In this document: positions 32,880 to 42,719 of the stretch, one piece after another
Position numbering within the stretch: the stretch's first letter is position 1
How the letters are laid out: each line of letters begins with the position of its first letter
NCBI GenBank assembly: GCA_020283715.1
Contig: JAIQCW010000314.1
Span: 1 to 64,000, forward strand
Source: Cytauxzoon felis
Lineage: Eukaryota; Apicomplexa; Aconoidasida; Piroplasmida; Theileriidae
Length of the DNA: 64,000 bases
Direction: 5' to 3'
Program-made: the position numbers and the translations under genes
The notes under the pieces: model-generated
What the model was told of the DNA's origin: nothing
Databases searched by the model: none
What the model saw: the letters and a program-made list of their open reading frames with translations, nothing else

Positions 32880-33365
32880 TTCCACTCGAGGTCCAATCCA
32901 CCTCTCCTTCGTCCTGCCGTCAGCACTTCACTGAGGCTACAGCCAGTGTTGCTCTTGCAGAGAGCTCTTCCATTTACTTCCCCTTCCAGCTCCCGTAGAT
33001 CGCTTCCAGGTTCCACTCGAGGTCCAATCACTATCTTCTACTCTTCCACTAGGCGTGGCGCCTTCTCTATTTACTTCCCCCTCAAACTCCCGTAGATTGT
33101 TCTCGGGTTTTCACTTGAGGTTACATCCAATACATCCTTAGCACCATCTTCCATCATTCCCATGATGGATGATCCATCACAACCTTCATCACTACCTTCA
33201 CCTTTGCCACGATCTCTGGGAGTGGCTTTACTCTTTAGAGATAGGTAATTGGAAGAGGCTCCACGCCTAGTGGAACAGTAGAAGATAGTGATTGGACCTC
33301 GGTGGAAGAGCTGTCTGCAAGACGAAGAAAGGTGGAGAATGAGTTGATTAGACCTCAGGTGGAAT
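32880..33365. repeat. Modular repeat block 19 (intergenic)
   Basis: A large block including cctgccgtcag, gctcttgcagagagc (32953), AGC/GCT and AAC/GTT stem-loops (the latter at 33085-33101), the 75-nt box in reverse (about 33127-33195), gccacgatctctgggagtggc, ctctttagag and ccacgcctagtgg. Confidence 0.92.
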
Positions 33366-33388
33366 GTATGTATATATAAGTGAATATA

Positions 33389-34207
33389 TTAAAGTTCTAT
33401 ATTATGTATGGTATTTCCAGTGAGTTCTAGTATTGGTTTATAAAATTTATTGAATTGTTCATGTATTGATATGAAATCGGTTGTTAATTGTTGATTTACA
33501 TTGAGTATATCATGTTCTTTAATACCTTCGATACATCTTTGTATTAATTCATTAGTAGATTCTGAATGTAAATTAATGAATTTATTAATATTATCTTGTG
33601 TAATATTATAATTATTATATATTATATTATTATATAGACCATTATTAAATATAAATAAATATGTAATAGATGGTAATATTAAATTTAATGATTGTCCTAT
33701 AATTAAACATATATGATAATACATTTTTAATAATAATATTTGTATATATAAACCTGTTTGTGTTATTTTTATAATAGAATATTTAAAATTATAATTATCT
33801 ATTGTATATAATTTATTTGTAAAATTTATAATAAAATTTGATGTTATATTATTATAATCATTAATAATTAAATAATTTTTCTTTTCATTCCTTATTAATT
33901 CTAAATTATTATTTAAATCTCTTTTAAATTCATCATTTAATGATATAATTTTTTTTAATTTTTCATCATCATTATTCAATACTTTTTTTATATCATCAAT
34001 TATTAAATTTGTTACAGATTCTATAATGTTTTTTAATTCTTTACAATATTCTAATTCTATTTCCATCATCGATTCTAATTTATCATCATCTACTGATGAA
34101 TAATTATTAAATATACAAATAATAAACTTGTCTATTATCAATAACCTTGATAAAAATATAATTAATACATATTTAAAAGACATTTTTAATTTATTAAAAT
34201 CACACAT
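33389..34207 (-). CDS. Unrecognised helical protein, hydrophobic N-terminus
   Basis: A single exon of 272 residues (or 264 if the second Met, MSFKYVLII, is used). The N-terminus (FKYVLIIFLSRLLIIDKFIICIF) can act as a signal peptide or anchor. The remainder is Asn/Ile/Lys-rich and helical, with a coiled-coil-like stretch at about 45-115 (CKELKNIIESVTNLIIDDIKK). A second hydrophobic segment lies at about 160-190 (YYHICLIIGQSLNLILPSITYLFIF). No family motif recognised. The neighbour 35068-35814 has similar size, composition and orientation but no clear sequence match. Confidence 0.6.
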   Translation of the reverse strand: MCDFNKLKMSFKYVLIIFLSRLLIIDKFIICIFNNYSSVDDDKLESMMEIELEYCKELKNIIESVTNLIIDDIKKVLNNDDEKLKKIISLNDEFKRDLNNNLELIRNEKKNYLIINDYNNITSNFIINFTNKLYTIDNYNFKYSIIKITQTGLYIQILLLKMYYHICLIIGQSLNLILPSITYLFIFNNGLYNNIIYNNYNITQDNINKFINLHSESTNELIQRCIEGIKEHDILNVNQQLTTDFISIHEQFNKFYKPILELTGNTIHNIEL

Positions 34208-34317
34208 TATTTATACATGCACCATATATAATAGCTGATGTAAATTATTAAATCCAATTTATACACATGATATCAGTGAAATTAATATAAATGAAGAATA
34301 GTACTTTCACCAATGTC

Positions 34318-34440
34318 CAATACAACTCTTCATCTCCACCTCTATTCCACTCGCCGTGGAGGCATTCTCTATTTAGTTGTCCCTCCGCTTCCCTGAGATC
34401 AGCTGCGGGTTATCCACTTGAGGTCTCCACCTGATGTCTA
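34318..34440. repeat. Modular repeat block 20 (intergenic)
   Basis: ccactcgccgtgg, tttagttgtccctccgc and the GCT/AGC stem-loop, then a linker and the 350-bp element. Confidence 0.88.
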
Positions 34441-34489
34441 TCCATTAATAATATATAAATTAATTGAATTATAACTATTATAATTATAT

Positions 34490-34835
34490 ATAATATCATT
34501 TATAATTCAAGTATATAATTCTAATAATTTTATGATGTATAATTATTTATATAAATCTATTACTATCTTATATAGGTAGTATACTTCACATCATGTTAGT
34601 ATTTATATAGTATATATATTATATATATTATTTATATTAATAGATATATATCTTCCTACAACTATACTTCATCCTTCAATTGTATTGTTATAGTAGGATA
34701 TAGTATATTCATAGAGATATCTTCAATAGACACTTATAATGTAGTGGAAATAGTGTTTATTACCCGCACAACCCTACCTATATGGTGTTTTTTATCATTT
34801 ATCCTATTGTAAAAATTAACGTCATAACACCCCTA
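34490..34835 (-). repeat. 350-bp dispersed element, copy 2 (reverse)
   Basis: Reverse complement of 20845-21195: ggtagtatacttcacatcat, tattcatagagatatc, gacacttataatgtagtgg and ccctacctatatggtgt. Divergence is concentrated in simple-sequence stretches. Confidence 0.9.
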
Positions 34836-34844
34836 GCGAAGGTA

Positions 34845-35030
34845 GTGATGGATCATCCATCATGGGAATGATGGAAGATGGTGCTAAGGATGTGTTGGAT
34901 GTAACCTCGAGTGGAAGTGGATTACCCGCAGCTGATCTCAGGGAAGCGAAGGGGGAAGTAAATAAGAAGGCCTCCACGGCGAGTGGAATGGATGGTAGGA
35001 TTGGGCCTCAGGTGGATGGTAGTGCATATA
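34845..35030. repeat. Modular repeat block 21 (intergenic)
   Basis: Begins with the 75-nt box (plus orientation) directly at the edge of the 350-bp element, then agctgatctcagggaagc, ccacggcgagtgg and linkers. Confidence 0.9.
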
Positions 35031-35067
35031 CTTCAGATCATCATTCATATATTTGTGTATATATCAA

Positions 35068-35814
35068 TTAGATTAAATTTAGTTTATCGATAATTGTGGA
35101 GTGTGTATTAAAGTTATTAAAGAGTTGATTGAGTATGTTATATTTATTATTATATTTGATATCTTGAATCATATTTGAGATGAATATTTTATAAGATTTA
35201 TAGATATATGGTGTTAATAATGCGATTGATCGTTCACCATAGAAATTTGTATAATTATTAATATTATCTGGTATATTAGTAATACCATTAATGAAGATAT
35301 TTTTAGTATATAATTCAAGTTGATTAGTATAATAATATTTAATATTTAATAGATTATATAAATATTTTATAGTATTAAACCATATAATAATATAATTAAT
35401 AATAATATGTTCTTTAGCTGTAATATTAGTAATTAATAATTTTTTATTAATATTATTATCATCAATTAATATATTTTCTGTAGAATAATAATAATAATTA
35501 TAAATTATATTAAAATCATTAAATAATGTATTTAATAATTTACTATTTTCATTATTAAATGTTAAATTTATAGTATTTCTATCATTATATAAATCTCTAT
35601 CATGTAAATGTCTTATATTATTACAATCAATACCTATTGTATTTATTATATTATTTAATGCTTCTTGTGATTTTATATAATTATCCTTGACATATTGTTT
35701 ATTTGTTATAGTATATTCTGTTGTTTTCATTAATATACATGATAGATGAAGTAGATGGAATAGTAATTTATTGAAACCTATATTAACCACCTTCATCAAC
35801 TCCTCCTCCTCCAT
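35068..35814 (-). CDS. Unrecognised helical protein
   Basis: A single exon of 248 residues from MEEEELMKVV; the frame is also open upstream to a Met at 35985, but that extension falls in an atypical low-complexity segment and is probably leader. Asn/Ile/Tyr-rich and predominantly helical, with two moderately hydrophobic stretches (KLLFHLLHLSCILM near residue 15 and EHIIINYIIIWFNTIKYLY near residue 140). No recognisable domain. Neighbour of the similar-sized gene at 33389-34207 on the same strand. Confidence 0.55.
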   Translation of the reverse strand: MEEEELMKVVNIGFNKLLFHLLHLSCILMKTTEYTITNKQYVKDNYIKSQEALNNIINTIGIDCNNIRHLHDRDLYNDRNTINLTFNNENSKLLNTLFNDFNIIYNYYYYSTENILIDDNNINKKLLITNITAKEHIIINYIIIWFNTIKYLYNLLNIKYYYTNQLELYTKNIFINGITNIPDNINNYTNFYGERSIALLTPYIYKSYKIFISNMIQDIKYNNKYNILNQLFNNFNTHSTIIDKLNLI

Positions 35815-36060
35815 TTTGAAGTGAGGAACGATCTTCCGAACGAAGTGAGGAAGGAGGATCCGAGTGTCGAAGACCGAGGATCGATATGAAGTCGAAGACT
35901 GAAATCGTAGACCAAAGGTCGAGATGAGGAAAGAAAATAGAGATGCAATATGAAAAATGGGGATGAGAAGAAAATATGGATGCAAGATGGAAAATGGGGA
36001 CTAGGAAAATATAGATGCAAGATGGAAATTTATAGACACCACTACAATGCACACCACTTC
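35815..36060. repeat. Purine-rich low-complexity segment upstream of 35068-35814
   Basis: The plus strand is G/A-rich with degenerate repeats of the type atggatgcaagatggaaaat (for example 35965-35995 and 36010-36030) and a gaacga/gaagtgagga/cgaagac series at 35820-35915. Composition is unlike both the AT-rich spacers and the modular repeat. Open frames on the minus strand here follow from purine bias. Confidence 0.6.
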
Positions 36061-36197
36061 ACACATAACTTCACACTTCGCTTCAGTTCACACTTTACTT
36101 CCTTCATGTATATAAATAATAGATTAATTTCATCATTATATGTGTGTGTACGTCTGTTACAAACTTCATCACTATATTCGTGTTACAAACATAATCA

Positions 36198-39100
36198 TTA
36201 CAATCTGTAAAGATTTTTTTTAATATTAATAAAATATTCATAGATAAATTCAAGTGCATTTGATTGTATAAGATTATTATCAGTAATAAATCTTCTTTTA
36301 ATAATATTATAATTCATATTAATATTAATAGATGAATAAATTAAATAATATTCTGTAATTAATAATAATTTTGTATTTGGTAAATTAATAAAATTATTAA
36401 ATAATATTTTTATACATTCTAATGATAATTTATATTCTATACCAATATCTAAATCATTTATATCTATATTAAATAATTGTTTATAACATGATATAATAAT
36501 CATATCTAATATAGTTAATATACCTTTAATAATAGAATCATCTATATCTATACCTATTTTAAAATCACCACATAAACTAGTCATTAATAATCTTATACGT
36601 GATGTAATAAATGATAAAATATTTGGTGTATTATTATCATCATTCATTAATCTCATATTATCAATATATTTTTTACTAATAAATAATATAAATCTAGGAT
36701 ATAATTCATATTCATCATCATTATCTATAATATCATCATTAAATATCTCTATAAATCTATTATAATCCATATCTATTAATTCATTACCATAATCATAACT
36801 TCTATTCATATCTGATAATAATAATGATGAATTCATATCCATAGATGATAATAAATCACTACATCTCATTGGTGTACCCGAACTCATAGGCTTTATAATA
36901 TATGAATCATTATAAACTCTATCAACCCTAATAGGTGTCTCAATAGATGATATATCAATACATTCTTTACCATGAAAATATGTCATCAAATTCATATCCA
37001 AATCAACAACTTTATCATTATTTGGAGGTTCTATACTCGAAGTCGTCCTGCCGTCAGCTTCTCCAGTTGAAGTCTTTCCACTAGGCGTGGTGCCTTTTCT
37101 ATTTACTTCCCCCTCAAGTTCCCGTAGATCACTTTCGGGTTCCACTTGAGGTCCAGTACTACACTTCATTCCACTCGCCGTGGTGGCCTCTCTATTTACA
37201 TCCCCTTCCAGCTCCCGTAGATCGCTTTCGGGTTTTCCACTTGCCGTTCCACTTGAGGTCGTCTTTTTCCACTCGCCGTGGAGGCCTTCTCTATTTACTT
37301 CCCCCTTCACTTCCCTTAGATCAGCTACGGGTTCCACTCGAGGTCCAGTACTACTCTTCATTCCATCTACATCTTCACCTCCGCCACGATCTCCGGGAGT
37401 GGCTTTACTCTTTAGAGATAGGTAATTGGGAGAGCTCTCTGCAAGAGGAACAGACGTGGATTGGACCTCAGATGGAGAAGCCTCCATGGCAGTGGGAACA
37501 GAGTTGGTAACCTCAGGTGGAATAGACATGGATTGAACTTCATGTATTATATTTTTATCTTTTATGCTTTTATAATTGGGTTTATGATTATATGGTTCGT
37601 TTATCATGAGTAGTAGTAGTATAAGTTTATAATTTATTTTCGATCGTAACGTCATTAATTTAATGCATTTTTTATCGATGGAATTGATGGTGATGATTAG
37701 ATTTTTAATGATTACTATATTATTTGTTAATATTAAATATAATAATTTCGGTATATATAGAATTTTATTAAATATTATTAATAATTGTAAAAATAAATTA
37801 TAATTATCTAATGTCCATTGGAAATTATCATGAAAATCTTCTATAAATTCAATTATTATATAATTTATAAATTCATATATACTCTCATTATATAAATTCT
37901 TATTTATATCATTTAATAATTGTAATTTTATATTATAATCTGAATATTTTAATAATTTATAACTTTTATATATTATCATATCATTTAAAATATGGGGTAA
38001 ATTATTAAATAAATTATATTTTGTTAATATAGCCATTATTATTGATATATTTATATCTATATCTTTATTATATTCTTTATTTATATCTAATAATATTGTT
38101 ATATATTTTATATATATTAATGATTCATTATAATCTATTGGTATTAATTTTATTCTATCATTCAATTTTAATAATAATAATTCTATATCATCAATTATAA
38201 TATTCTTAATTTGCCCCATAACCCCATTTACTTTCAATGATCTTTTAAGATTAATATAATCGATATAAGAATCATACCATAGATTATTATTATTATTAAG
38301 ATTAATTTTAACATTATATAATAAATTATATAATTTATAAAATATAGATATATTATTTATATATATATCATTATTCAATAACAATAATATAAATTTTATA
38401 TTAACATCTAAATTTTTTAACCCCATAATATCCCCCACATACGATAGAAATGGATTACAGAGATCACCTTTATATAATAGATATATTAGAAATAGTGAGT
38501 ATTCGATTTTATGTTTATGAATATTATTAAATAATAACCAATCATGAGTATTAAGTGATTTAATTAAATTTAAACCATCTTGTATTTTATTATTAAGTTT
38601 CAATCTACATTTATAAACATCTAATAATCGTACAATAACAATCATTAAATCACGAGCTAATAAAATAATGTCGGGATTGTGAGGTTTTTTATCACCATAA
38701 AACCCGATAATATTTTCTATGGAAATTCCCGAAGCAGCACGCTTTTTCCTTGATGATTTTATAGAAGTTGGAAGTTGTTTATGATTGGGAGGTTCTACAT
38801 TTGATGTCCAATCAAACTTTCTTCCACCTGAGGTTGTCCACTCGCCGTGGTGGCTTTCCTCATTTACCTCCCCCTCCGCTTCCCTGAGATCAGCTACGGG
38901 TTCCACCTGAGGTCCAGTACTATTCCTCATTCCATCACTAACTCCATCTTCCATTCCACTCGCCGTGGTGGCTTTCTTATTTACTTCCCCCTCAAGCTCC
39001 CTTAGATCGCTCTCGGGTAGCACACTCGAGGTCATCTCATTGTCTTGCAGACGACGTCTTCTTTTTAGTCCACCTCGACTCCCGTAGATCGTCTCGGGTA

Positions 39101-40778
39101 ATTTACATCCAATTGAGGTTACATTATTACCTTCTCCAAGTTTCGTCGTCTTGCAGACAGCTTCTCTATTTAGTTGTCCCTCCGCTTCCCTGAGATCAGG
39201 TACGGGATTATCGCCACGATCTCCGGGAGTGGCTTTACTCTTTAGAGATAGGTAATTGGAAGAGGCTCCACGCCTAGTGGAAGGAGAATTGGATTGGACC
39301 TCAGGTGGTGAGGCTCCACGCCGAGTGGAATCAGTGATTGTAACCTCAGGTGGAGAGTCATCCACATCACGGCCTATGGTAGAATCATCATCGAATGAGA
39401 TTGGTGGATAGACTTTATATTGAGTTCCATCTACAATACTGACGATATTACGTCTAGTTGACATCTTCTGGACATTGCTACCATCTACATCATTACCACT
39501 TCCCCCACAATTATATGAAAATGGTGTAATATCATTCAACTTATCTAATAATAATTCACAATTCTCCTCAATGATATCATTAACGTTTAGATAATCACTC
39601 GTTAGGAGATCTAACCATACCTGTAGAAATAATTGACAGTCTTTGGTCCCTATACCATCGAAAAGGAATTTGAATATGAATCGAGCATTGTATTCATCAA
39701 GAGTAATCAAATTTAAACCAGACATTTTTATCATGTTTAATGACTCTGTGACATTTAGGGGGTAATTTAATATCATATAGGAGATGTACAAATTACAATT
39801 TGTTAATTTCGATAATTTAACTATATATTTAAAACAACGAATCCCACCCAACAATAAAACATTTTTAAAATTAGCGCTGTTACATATTAATGTCAACCAA
39901 TTTAATAACTTCCCACATATAATTTCATTACGTACACAAATATATGACCCATACTTAACATAATCCAATGCAAATTCCAACCACTTGGATAATATCAAAC
40001 TGTAAATGTTCCGTGATGGCATATTAAACTCTTCAGCATCTGATAAAATGACATCCTCCTTACTGTACAACAATAAATAATCCATAAATGTACAATACTG
40101 ATCCGATAATGTATTTATATACACCTCACGCACCTTTAGAGGGAACAATACATTAAAATCAAATGCTATAGAAGGTAAAGTGTATAGTACATATAAGACA
40201 ATCTGTCTCGGTACCAAATTCAACAATGAAATAGGCACATCACGTACATTATTAAATAAATCCACATCATCTGTACCAAAAATCGATAGAATTATAGCAT
40301 TATAACATAACAATCCAGGAATAGTTTCATTTTCATCATCAATATCCACAAAATTAAGTGATGATTTACATAAAGATATCAAAATTGATATCACCCTAGC
40401 ATAATACTCCTTCAATGATATCTTATCATCCAATTTATCAACAATAGTAGATAAACCCACTCTCAGATTGTCAATCATCAACAATAACAACTCCTTCATC
40501 ACCAATTTCTTGTCATTGTCATTCAATTTCGACAACTTCTCAATCAATACAGATGGTAATTTTATATTCAAATACCTCACTACAGGGTCAGATTCCACAA
40601 AAATTTCGTCATTAGTCGATAACAAATCCCTAATATCAACCTCCAATAATACCGATAATATATGTAAACACGTCCTTAAACAATTGACCTCGTAAGATAA
40701 CGCGTTCTTCAACTCCTCAATATCCTCATCATCTGACCTCTTCGTAACCAATGTTATCAACCTGCGATATAATTTCAT
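36198..40778 (-). CDS. Large helical protein with two in-frame repeat insertions
   Basis: A single exon of 1526 residues. Residues 1-465 are Leu/Ile-rich, amphipathic and helical (for example LKNALSYEVNCLRTCLHILSVLL), consistent with an alpha-solenoid; 665-1080 and 1255-1526 continue in the same style. Residues about 471-663 and 1081-1251 are Pro/Ser/Gly/Arg-rich and encoded entirely by modular repeats; they interrupt the helical protein without breaking the frame. No catalytic motif, signal peptide or membrane segment was recognised, so the family is not assigned; a scaffold or transport-type solenoid is only a guess. The start is the first Met of the frame, close to a short AT-rich spacer shared with the divergent RNR-like gene. 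Confidence 0.7.
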   Translation of the reverse strand: MKLYRRLITLVTKRSDDEDIEELKNALSYEVNCLRTCLHILSVLLEVDIRDLLSTNDEIFVESDPVVRYLNIKLPSVLIEKLSKLNDNDKKLVMKELLLLMIDNLRVGLSTIVDKLDDKISLKEYYARVISILISLCKSSLNFVDIDDENETIPGLLCYNAIILSIFGTDDVDLFNNVRDVPISLLNLVPRQIVLYVLYTLPSIAFDFNVLFPLKVREVYINTLSDQYCTFMDYLLLYSKEDVILSDAEEFNMPSRNIYSLILSKWLEFALDYVKYGSYICVRNEIICGKLLNWLTLICNSANFKNVLLLGGIRCFKYIVKLSKLTNCNLYISYMILNYPLNVTESLNMIKMSGLNLITLDEYNARFIFKFLFDGIGTKDCQLFLQVWLDLLTSDYLNVNDIIEENCELLLDKLNDITPFSYNCGGSGNDVDGSNVQKMSTRRNIVSIVDGTQYKVYPPISFDDDSTIGRDVDDSPPEVTITDSTRRGASPPEVQSNSPSTRRGASSNYLSLKSKATPGDRGDNPVPDLREAEGQLNREAVCKTTKLGEGNNVTSIGCKLPETIYGSRGGLKRRRRLQDNEMTSSVLPESDLRELEGEVNKKATTASGMEDGVSDGMRNSTGPQVEPVADLREAEGEVNEESHHGEWTTSGGRKFDWTSNVEPPNHKQLPTSIKSSRKKRAASGISIENIIGFYGDKKPHNPDIILLARDLMIVIVRLLDVYKCRLKLNNKIQDGLNLIKSLNTHDWLLFNNIHKHKIEYSLFLIYLLYKGDLCNPFLSYVGDIMGLKNLDVNIKFILLLLNNDIYINNISIFYKLYNLLYNVKINLNNNNNLWYDSYIDYINLKRSLKVNGVMGQIKNIIIDDIELLLLKLNDRIKLIPIDYNESLIYIKYITILLDINKEYNKDIDINISIIMAILTKYNLFNNLPHILNDMIIYKSYKLLKYSDYNIKLQLLNDINKNLYNESIYEFINYIIIEFIEDFHDNFQWTLDNYNLFLQLLIIFNKILYIPKLLYLILTNNIVIIKNLIITINSIDKKCIKLMTLRSKINYKLILLLLMINEPYNHKPNYKSIKDKNIIHEVQSMSIPPEVTNSVPTAMEASPSEVQSTSVPLAESSPNYLSLKSKATPGDRGGGEDVDGMKSSTGPRVEPVADLREVKGEVNREGLHGEWKKTTSSGTASGKPESDLRELEGDVNREATTASGMKCSTGPQVEPESDLRELEGEVNRKGTTPSGKTSTGEADGRTTSSIEPPNNDKVVDLDMNLMTYFHGKECIDISSIETPIRVDRVYNDSYIIKPMSSGTPMRCSDLLSSMDMNSSLLLSDMNRSYDYGNELIDMDYNRFIEIFNDDIIDNDDEYELYPRFILFISKKYIDNMRLMNDDNNTPNILSFITSRIRLLMTSLCGDFKIGIDIDDSIIKGILTILDMIIISCYKQLFNIDINDLDIGIEYKLSLECIKILFNNFINLPNTKLLLITEYYLIYSSININMNYNIIKRRFITDNNLIQSNALEFIYEYFINIKKNLYRL
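37025..37535. repeat. Modular repeat block 22, inside the 1526-residue ORF
   Basis: Contains cctgccgtcag, ccactaggcgtgg, the AAGT/ACTT stem-loop (37116-37134), three ccactcgccgtgg cores, AGC/GCT and GCT-type loops, gccacgatctccgggagtggc, ctctttagag and ctctgcaagag. Read on the minus strand it yields runs such as TGPRVEPVADLREVKGEV. Confidence 0.9.
38790..39365. repeat. Modular repeat block 23, inside the 1526-residue ORF
   Basis: About 570 bp, the longest block. Contains ccactcgccgtgg twice, GCT/AGC, AGC-type and GAC/GTC stem-loops, gtcttgcagac twice, gccacgatctccgggagtggc, ctctttagag, ccacgcctagtgg. No stop in the minus-strand frame. Confidence 0.9.
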
Positions 40779-40995
40779 ATTTCCAATTTTAAATATTAAT
40801 ATAATACACTACATTGGTATAAAATTCTATATTACAATATACATTTTCAAAATTTGCCCCTAAATTACACCCAGGGATCTCCCACCCCTCCCCAAATATA
40901 CCGCTTGCTATATATACAAATACAAGTCTAATACTCATATATCGATATAATTAGATTATTTCTAATGTTAACATATTTAATTTTATATATTAATC

Positions 40996-42168
40996 ATGGC
41001 AGCTTTGAAAGGTGTAACATTTTTACCGTCGAATGAAATCACCAAAGTCCAGCAGAATGAGGTTGTCTTGAAGGAGAACAGTGATCGATGGGTTTGTTAA
41101 GAATTATCATACTTTACATTTCTTATAGGTCATGTTTCCTATTGAACATGATAATTTTTGGGTTTGTTTGATATCCTTTTCTTTAATCTATTTTTCTATA
41201 GGTCATGTACAAGGAACTTGAGAGTAACTTTTGGGCGGCTGAAGATTTCATCTATTCCGAGGACAACATAACAGATGTGTCTAGTGAAGTGGTTGATACT
41301 ATCAATAATTTAGCTTCATATCATATTATGATGTTTGTTTTTCCATCTAATATTAATTTAACTCTAGGGATCATGATAAAGTTTGTCGACCCGCTACACT
41401 GACTCTAGATCTGCTAAGCCAATCACAATTAGCAGAGGCTCGAGCTTATTACGGGTTCCAATTAACAGATGAAAACATTCATAGTGAAACTGTAGAACTA
41501 ATGTTGTTGTCGACGAAGACGAAATTAAATCGCGAATCTGTATGTTTGAACAACTACCAACCTGATTTATACATAATAGGGGAGAGATAAGATTGAATGG
41601 TTGAAGGATAAGGTTGCTGGAACAGAATGTTTCATTGGGAAAGTCTTATTATCTGTCATATCAAAATTATTATTCTCATCAGCACTGTCAATCTTCAAAG
41701 ATTATTTAAACCACTCCAAAATACTTCCAACATATGCATCAGCTTTAAATTCTATTCTAAATGATCGTCTATCACACGCCAGATTCTCATACTCTCTCTC
41801 TTTATTAATGGAATACAAATTGGTCAAAGAAGAGGTACATTCACTGTTAAACGAGGCAAAAGAACTCGAAATTCAATTTGCTACAACTGTACTACCACTT
41901 GATTCAATGAACTTAACACAAGGTTAGTTTTATGGGGTCCCCATTTTCCCAATTGTATATAGGTGATATAGAGTACTTTGTTGAGCACGTTGTCAATCAA
42001 ATTCTAGCAATAGGTTGTTACGACCCATTGTATAAACCTGAATTTGATGTTAAATGGCTGAATTATTATGAAATTGATAGAACTTTCACACAGGCCAGTG
42101 CCAGGCCGAACATTCACGAAACTGTGGAGCAGTATACTACCGGAATCAAATTTGATGAAGATTTCTAA
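40996..42168 (+). CDS. Ribonucleotide reductase small subunit-like, degenerate (R4 type; six exons)
   Basis: Exons: 40996-41091, 41129-41161, 41202-41332, 41368-41539, 41580-41922, 41963-42168; 326 residues, introns 35-40 nt. R2 family landmarks: FWVMYKELESNFWAAEDF (usual W.mYk.a..sFWt.eEid), EARAYYGFQLTDENIHSE (ligand Glu and His kept) and the R1-binding tail FDEDF. However, the radical Tyr four residues after that His is Val, the Glu of the VEGIFFSGS motif is replaced (VISKLLFSS), and the Glu of RDEGLH is replaced (NDRLSH). It should therefore not form a diiron-tyrosyl radical. Plasmodium has a comparable second small subunit (R4) that partners with R2; this is its likely counterpart. A normal R2 should exist elsewhere in the genome. 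Confidence 0.85.
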
Positions 42169-42382
42169 TTAAAATTTAATCTAGTTTTTAAATTATATTT
42201 AATTGCAATTTATATTTTCTGAATATATTAGTATTTGCACCATAAAAATGTTGGGCAAATTGGATTTTTTGTATAATTAAATTTAGTTGTATGACCGTTA
42301 ATTACATTATATTACAAATGGAAATGTACAGCATGTGATATATCTGAAACATAATACGTATAGTTCTTGGTTTATACTTGCA

Positions 42383-42652
42383 GACAACTCTCACTGAGGT
42401 CCAATTCTAGTCTCATTCCCACTCGGCGTGGAGCCTTCTTCTAATTACCTATCTCTAAAGAGTACAGCCACTCCCATAGATCGTGGCGATGAAGAAGGTA
42501 GTGATGGAAGTAGAGTTAGTACTGGACCTCGAGTGGGACCCGCAGCTGATCTCAGGGAAGCGAAGGGAGAAGTAAATAGAAGAGCTCCATGCAATGGGAA
42601 AGAGACATGGATTGGACCTAAGGTAGAACGGAGAGTGAATAGACCTCAGGAT
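42383..42652. repeat. Modular repeat block 24 (intergenic)
   Basis: ccactcggcgtgg, ctctaaagag, gccactcccatagatcgtggc, agctgatctcagggaagc and agctccatgcaatgg, ending just before the upstream box of the first multi-pass gene. Confidence 0.9.
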
Positions 42653-42661
42653 ATTATTCAT

Positions 42662-42690
42662 TAAATAATGGGAGGGTGATAATTTGGAGT
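42662..42690 (+). promoter_or_regulatory. Conserved upstream box of multi-pass family, copy 1
   Basis: taaataatgggagggtgata followed by atttggag starts 58 bp before the ATG at 42720. The same sequence precedes the other three family members at 57-63 bp. Confidence 0.75.
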
Positions 42691-42719
42691 AGAGATGGAT
42701 AATAGAGTGCATATCAGAA

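Noticed and set aside
35068..35985. N-terminal extension of the helical protein to a Met at 35985
   Set aside because: The extra 57 residues fall in the purine-rich low-complexity segment, which is open in several frames because of its composition.
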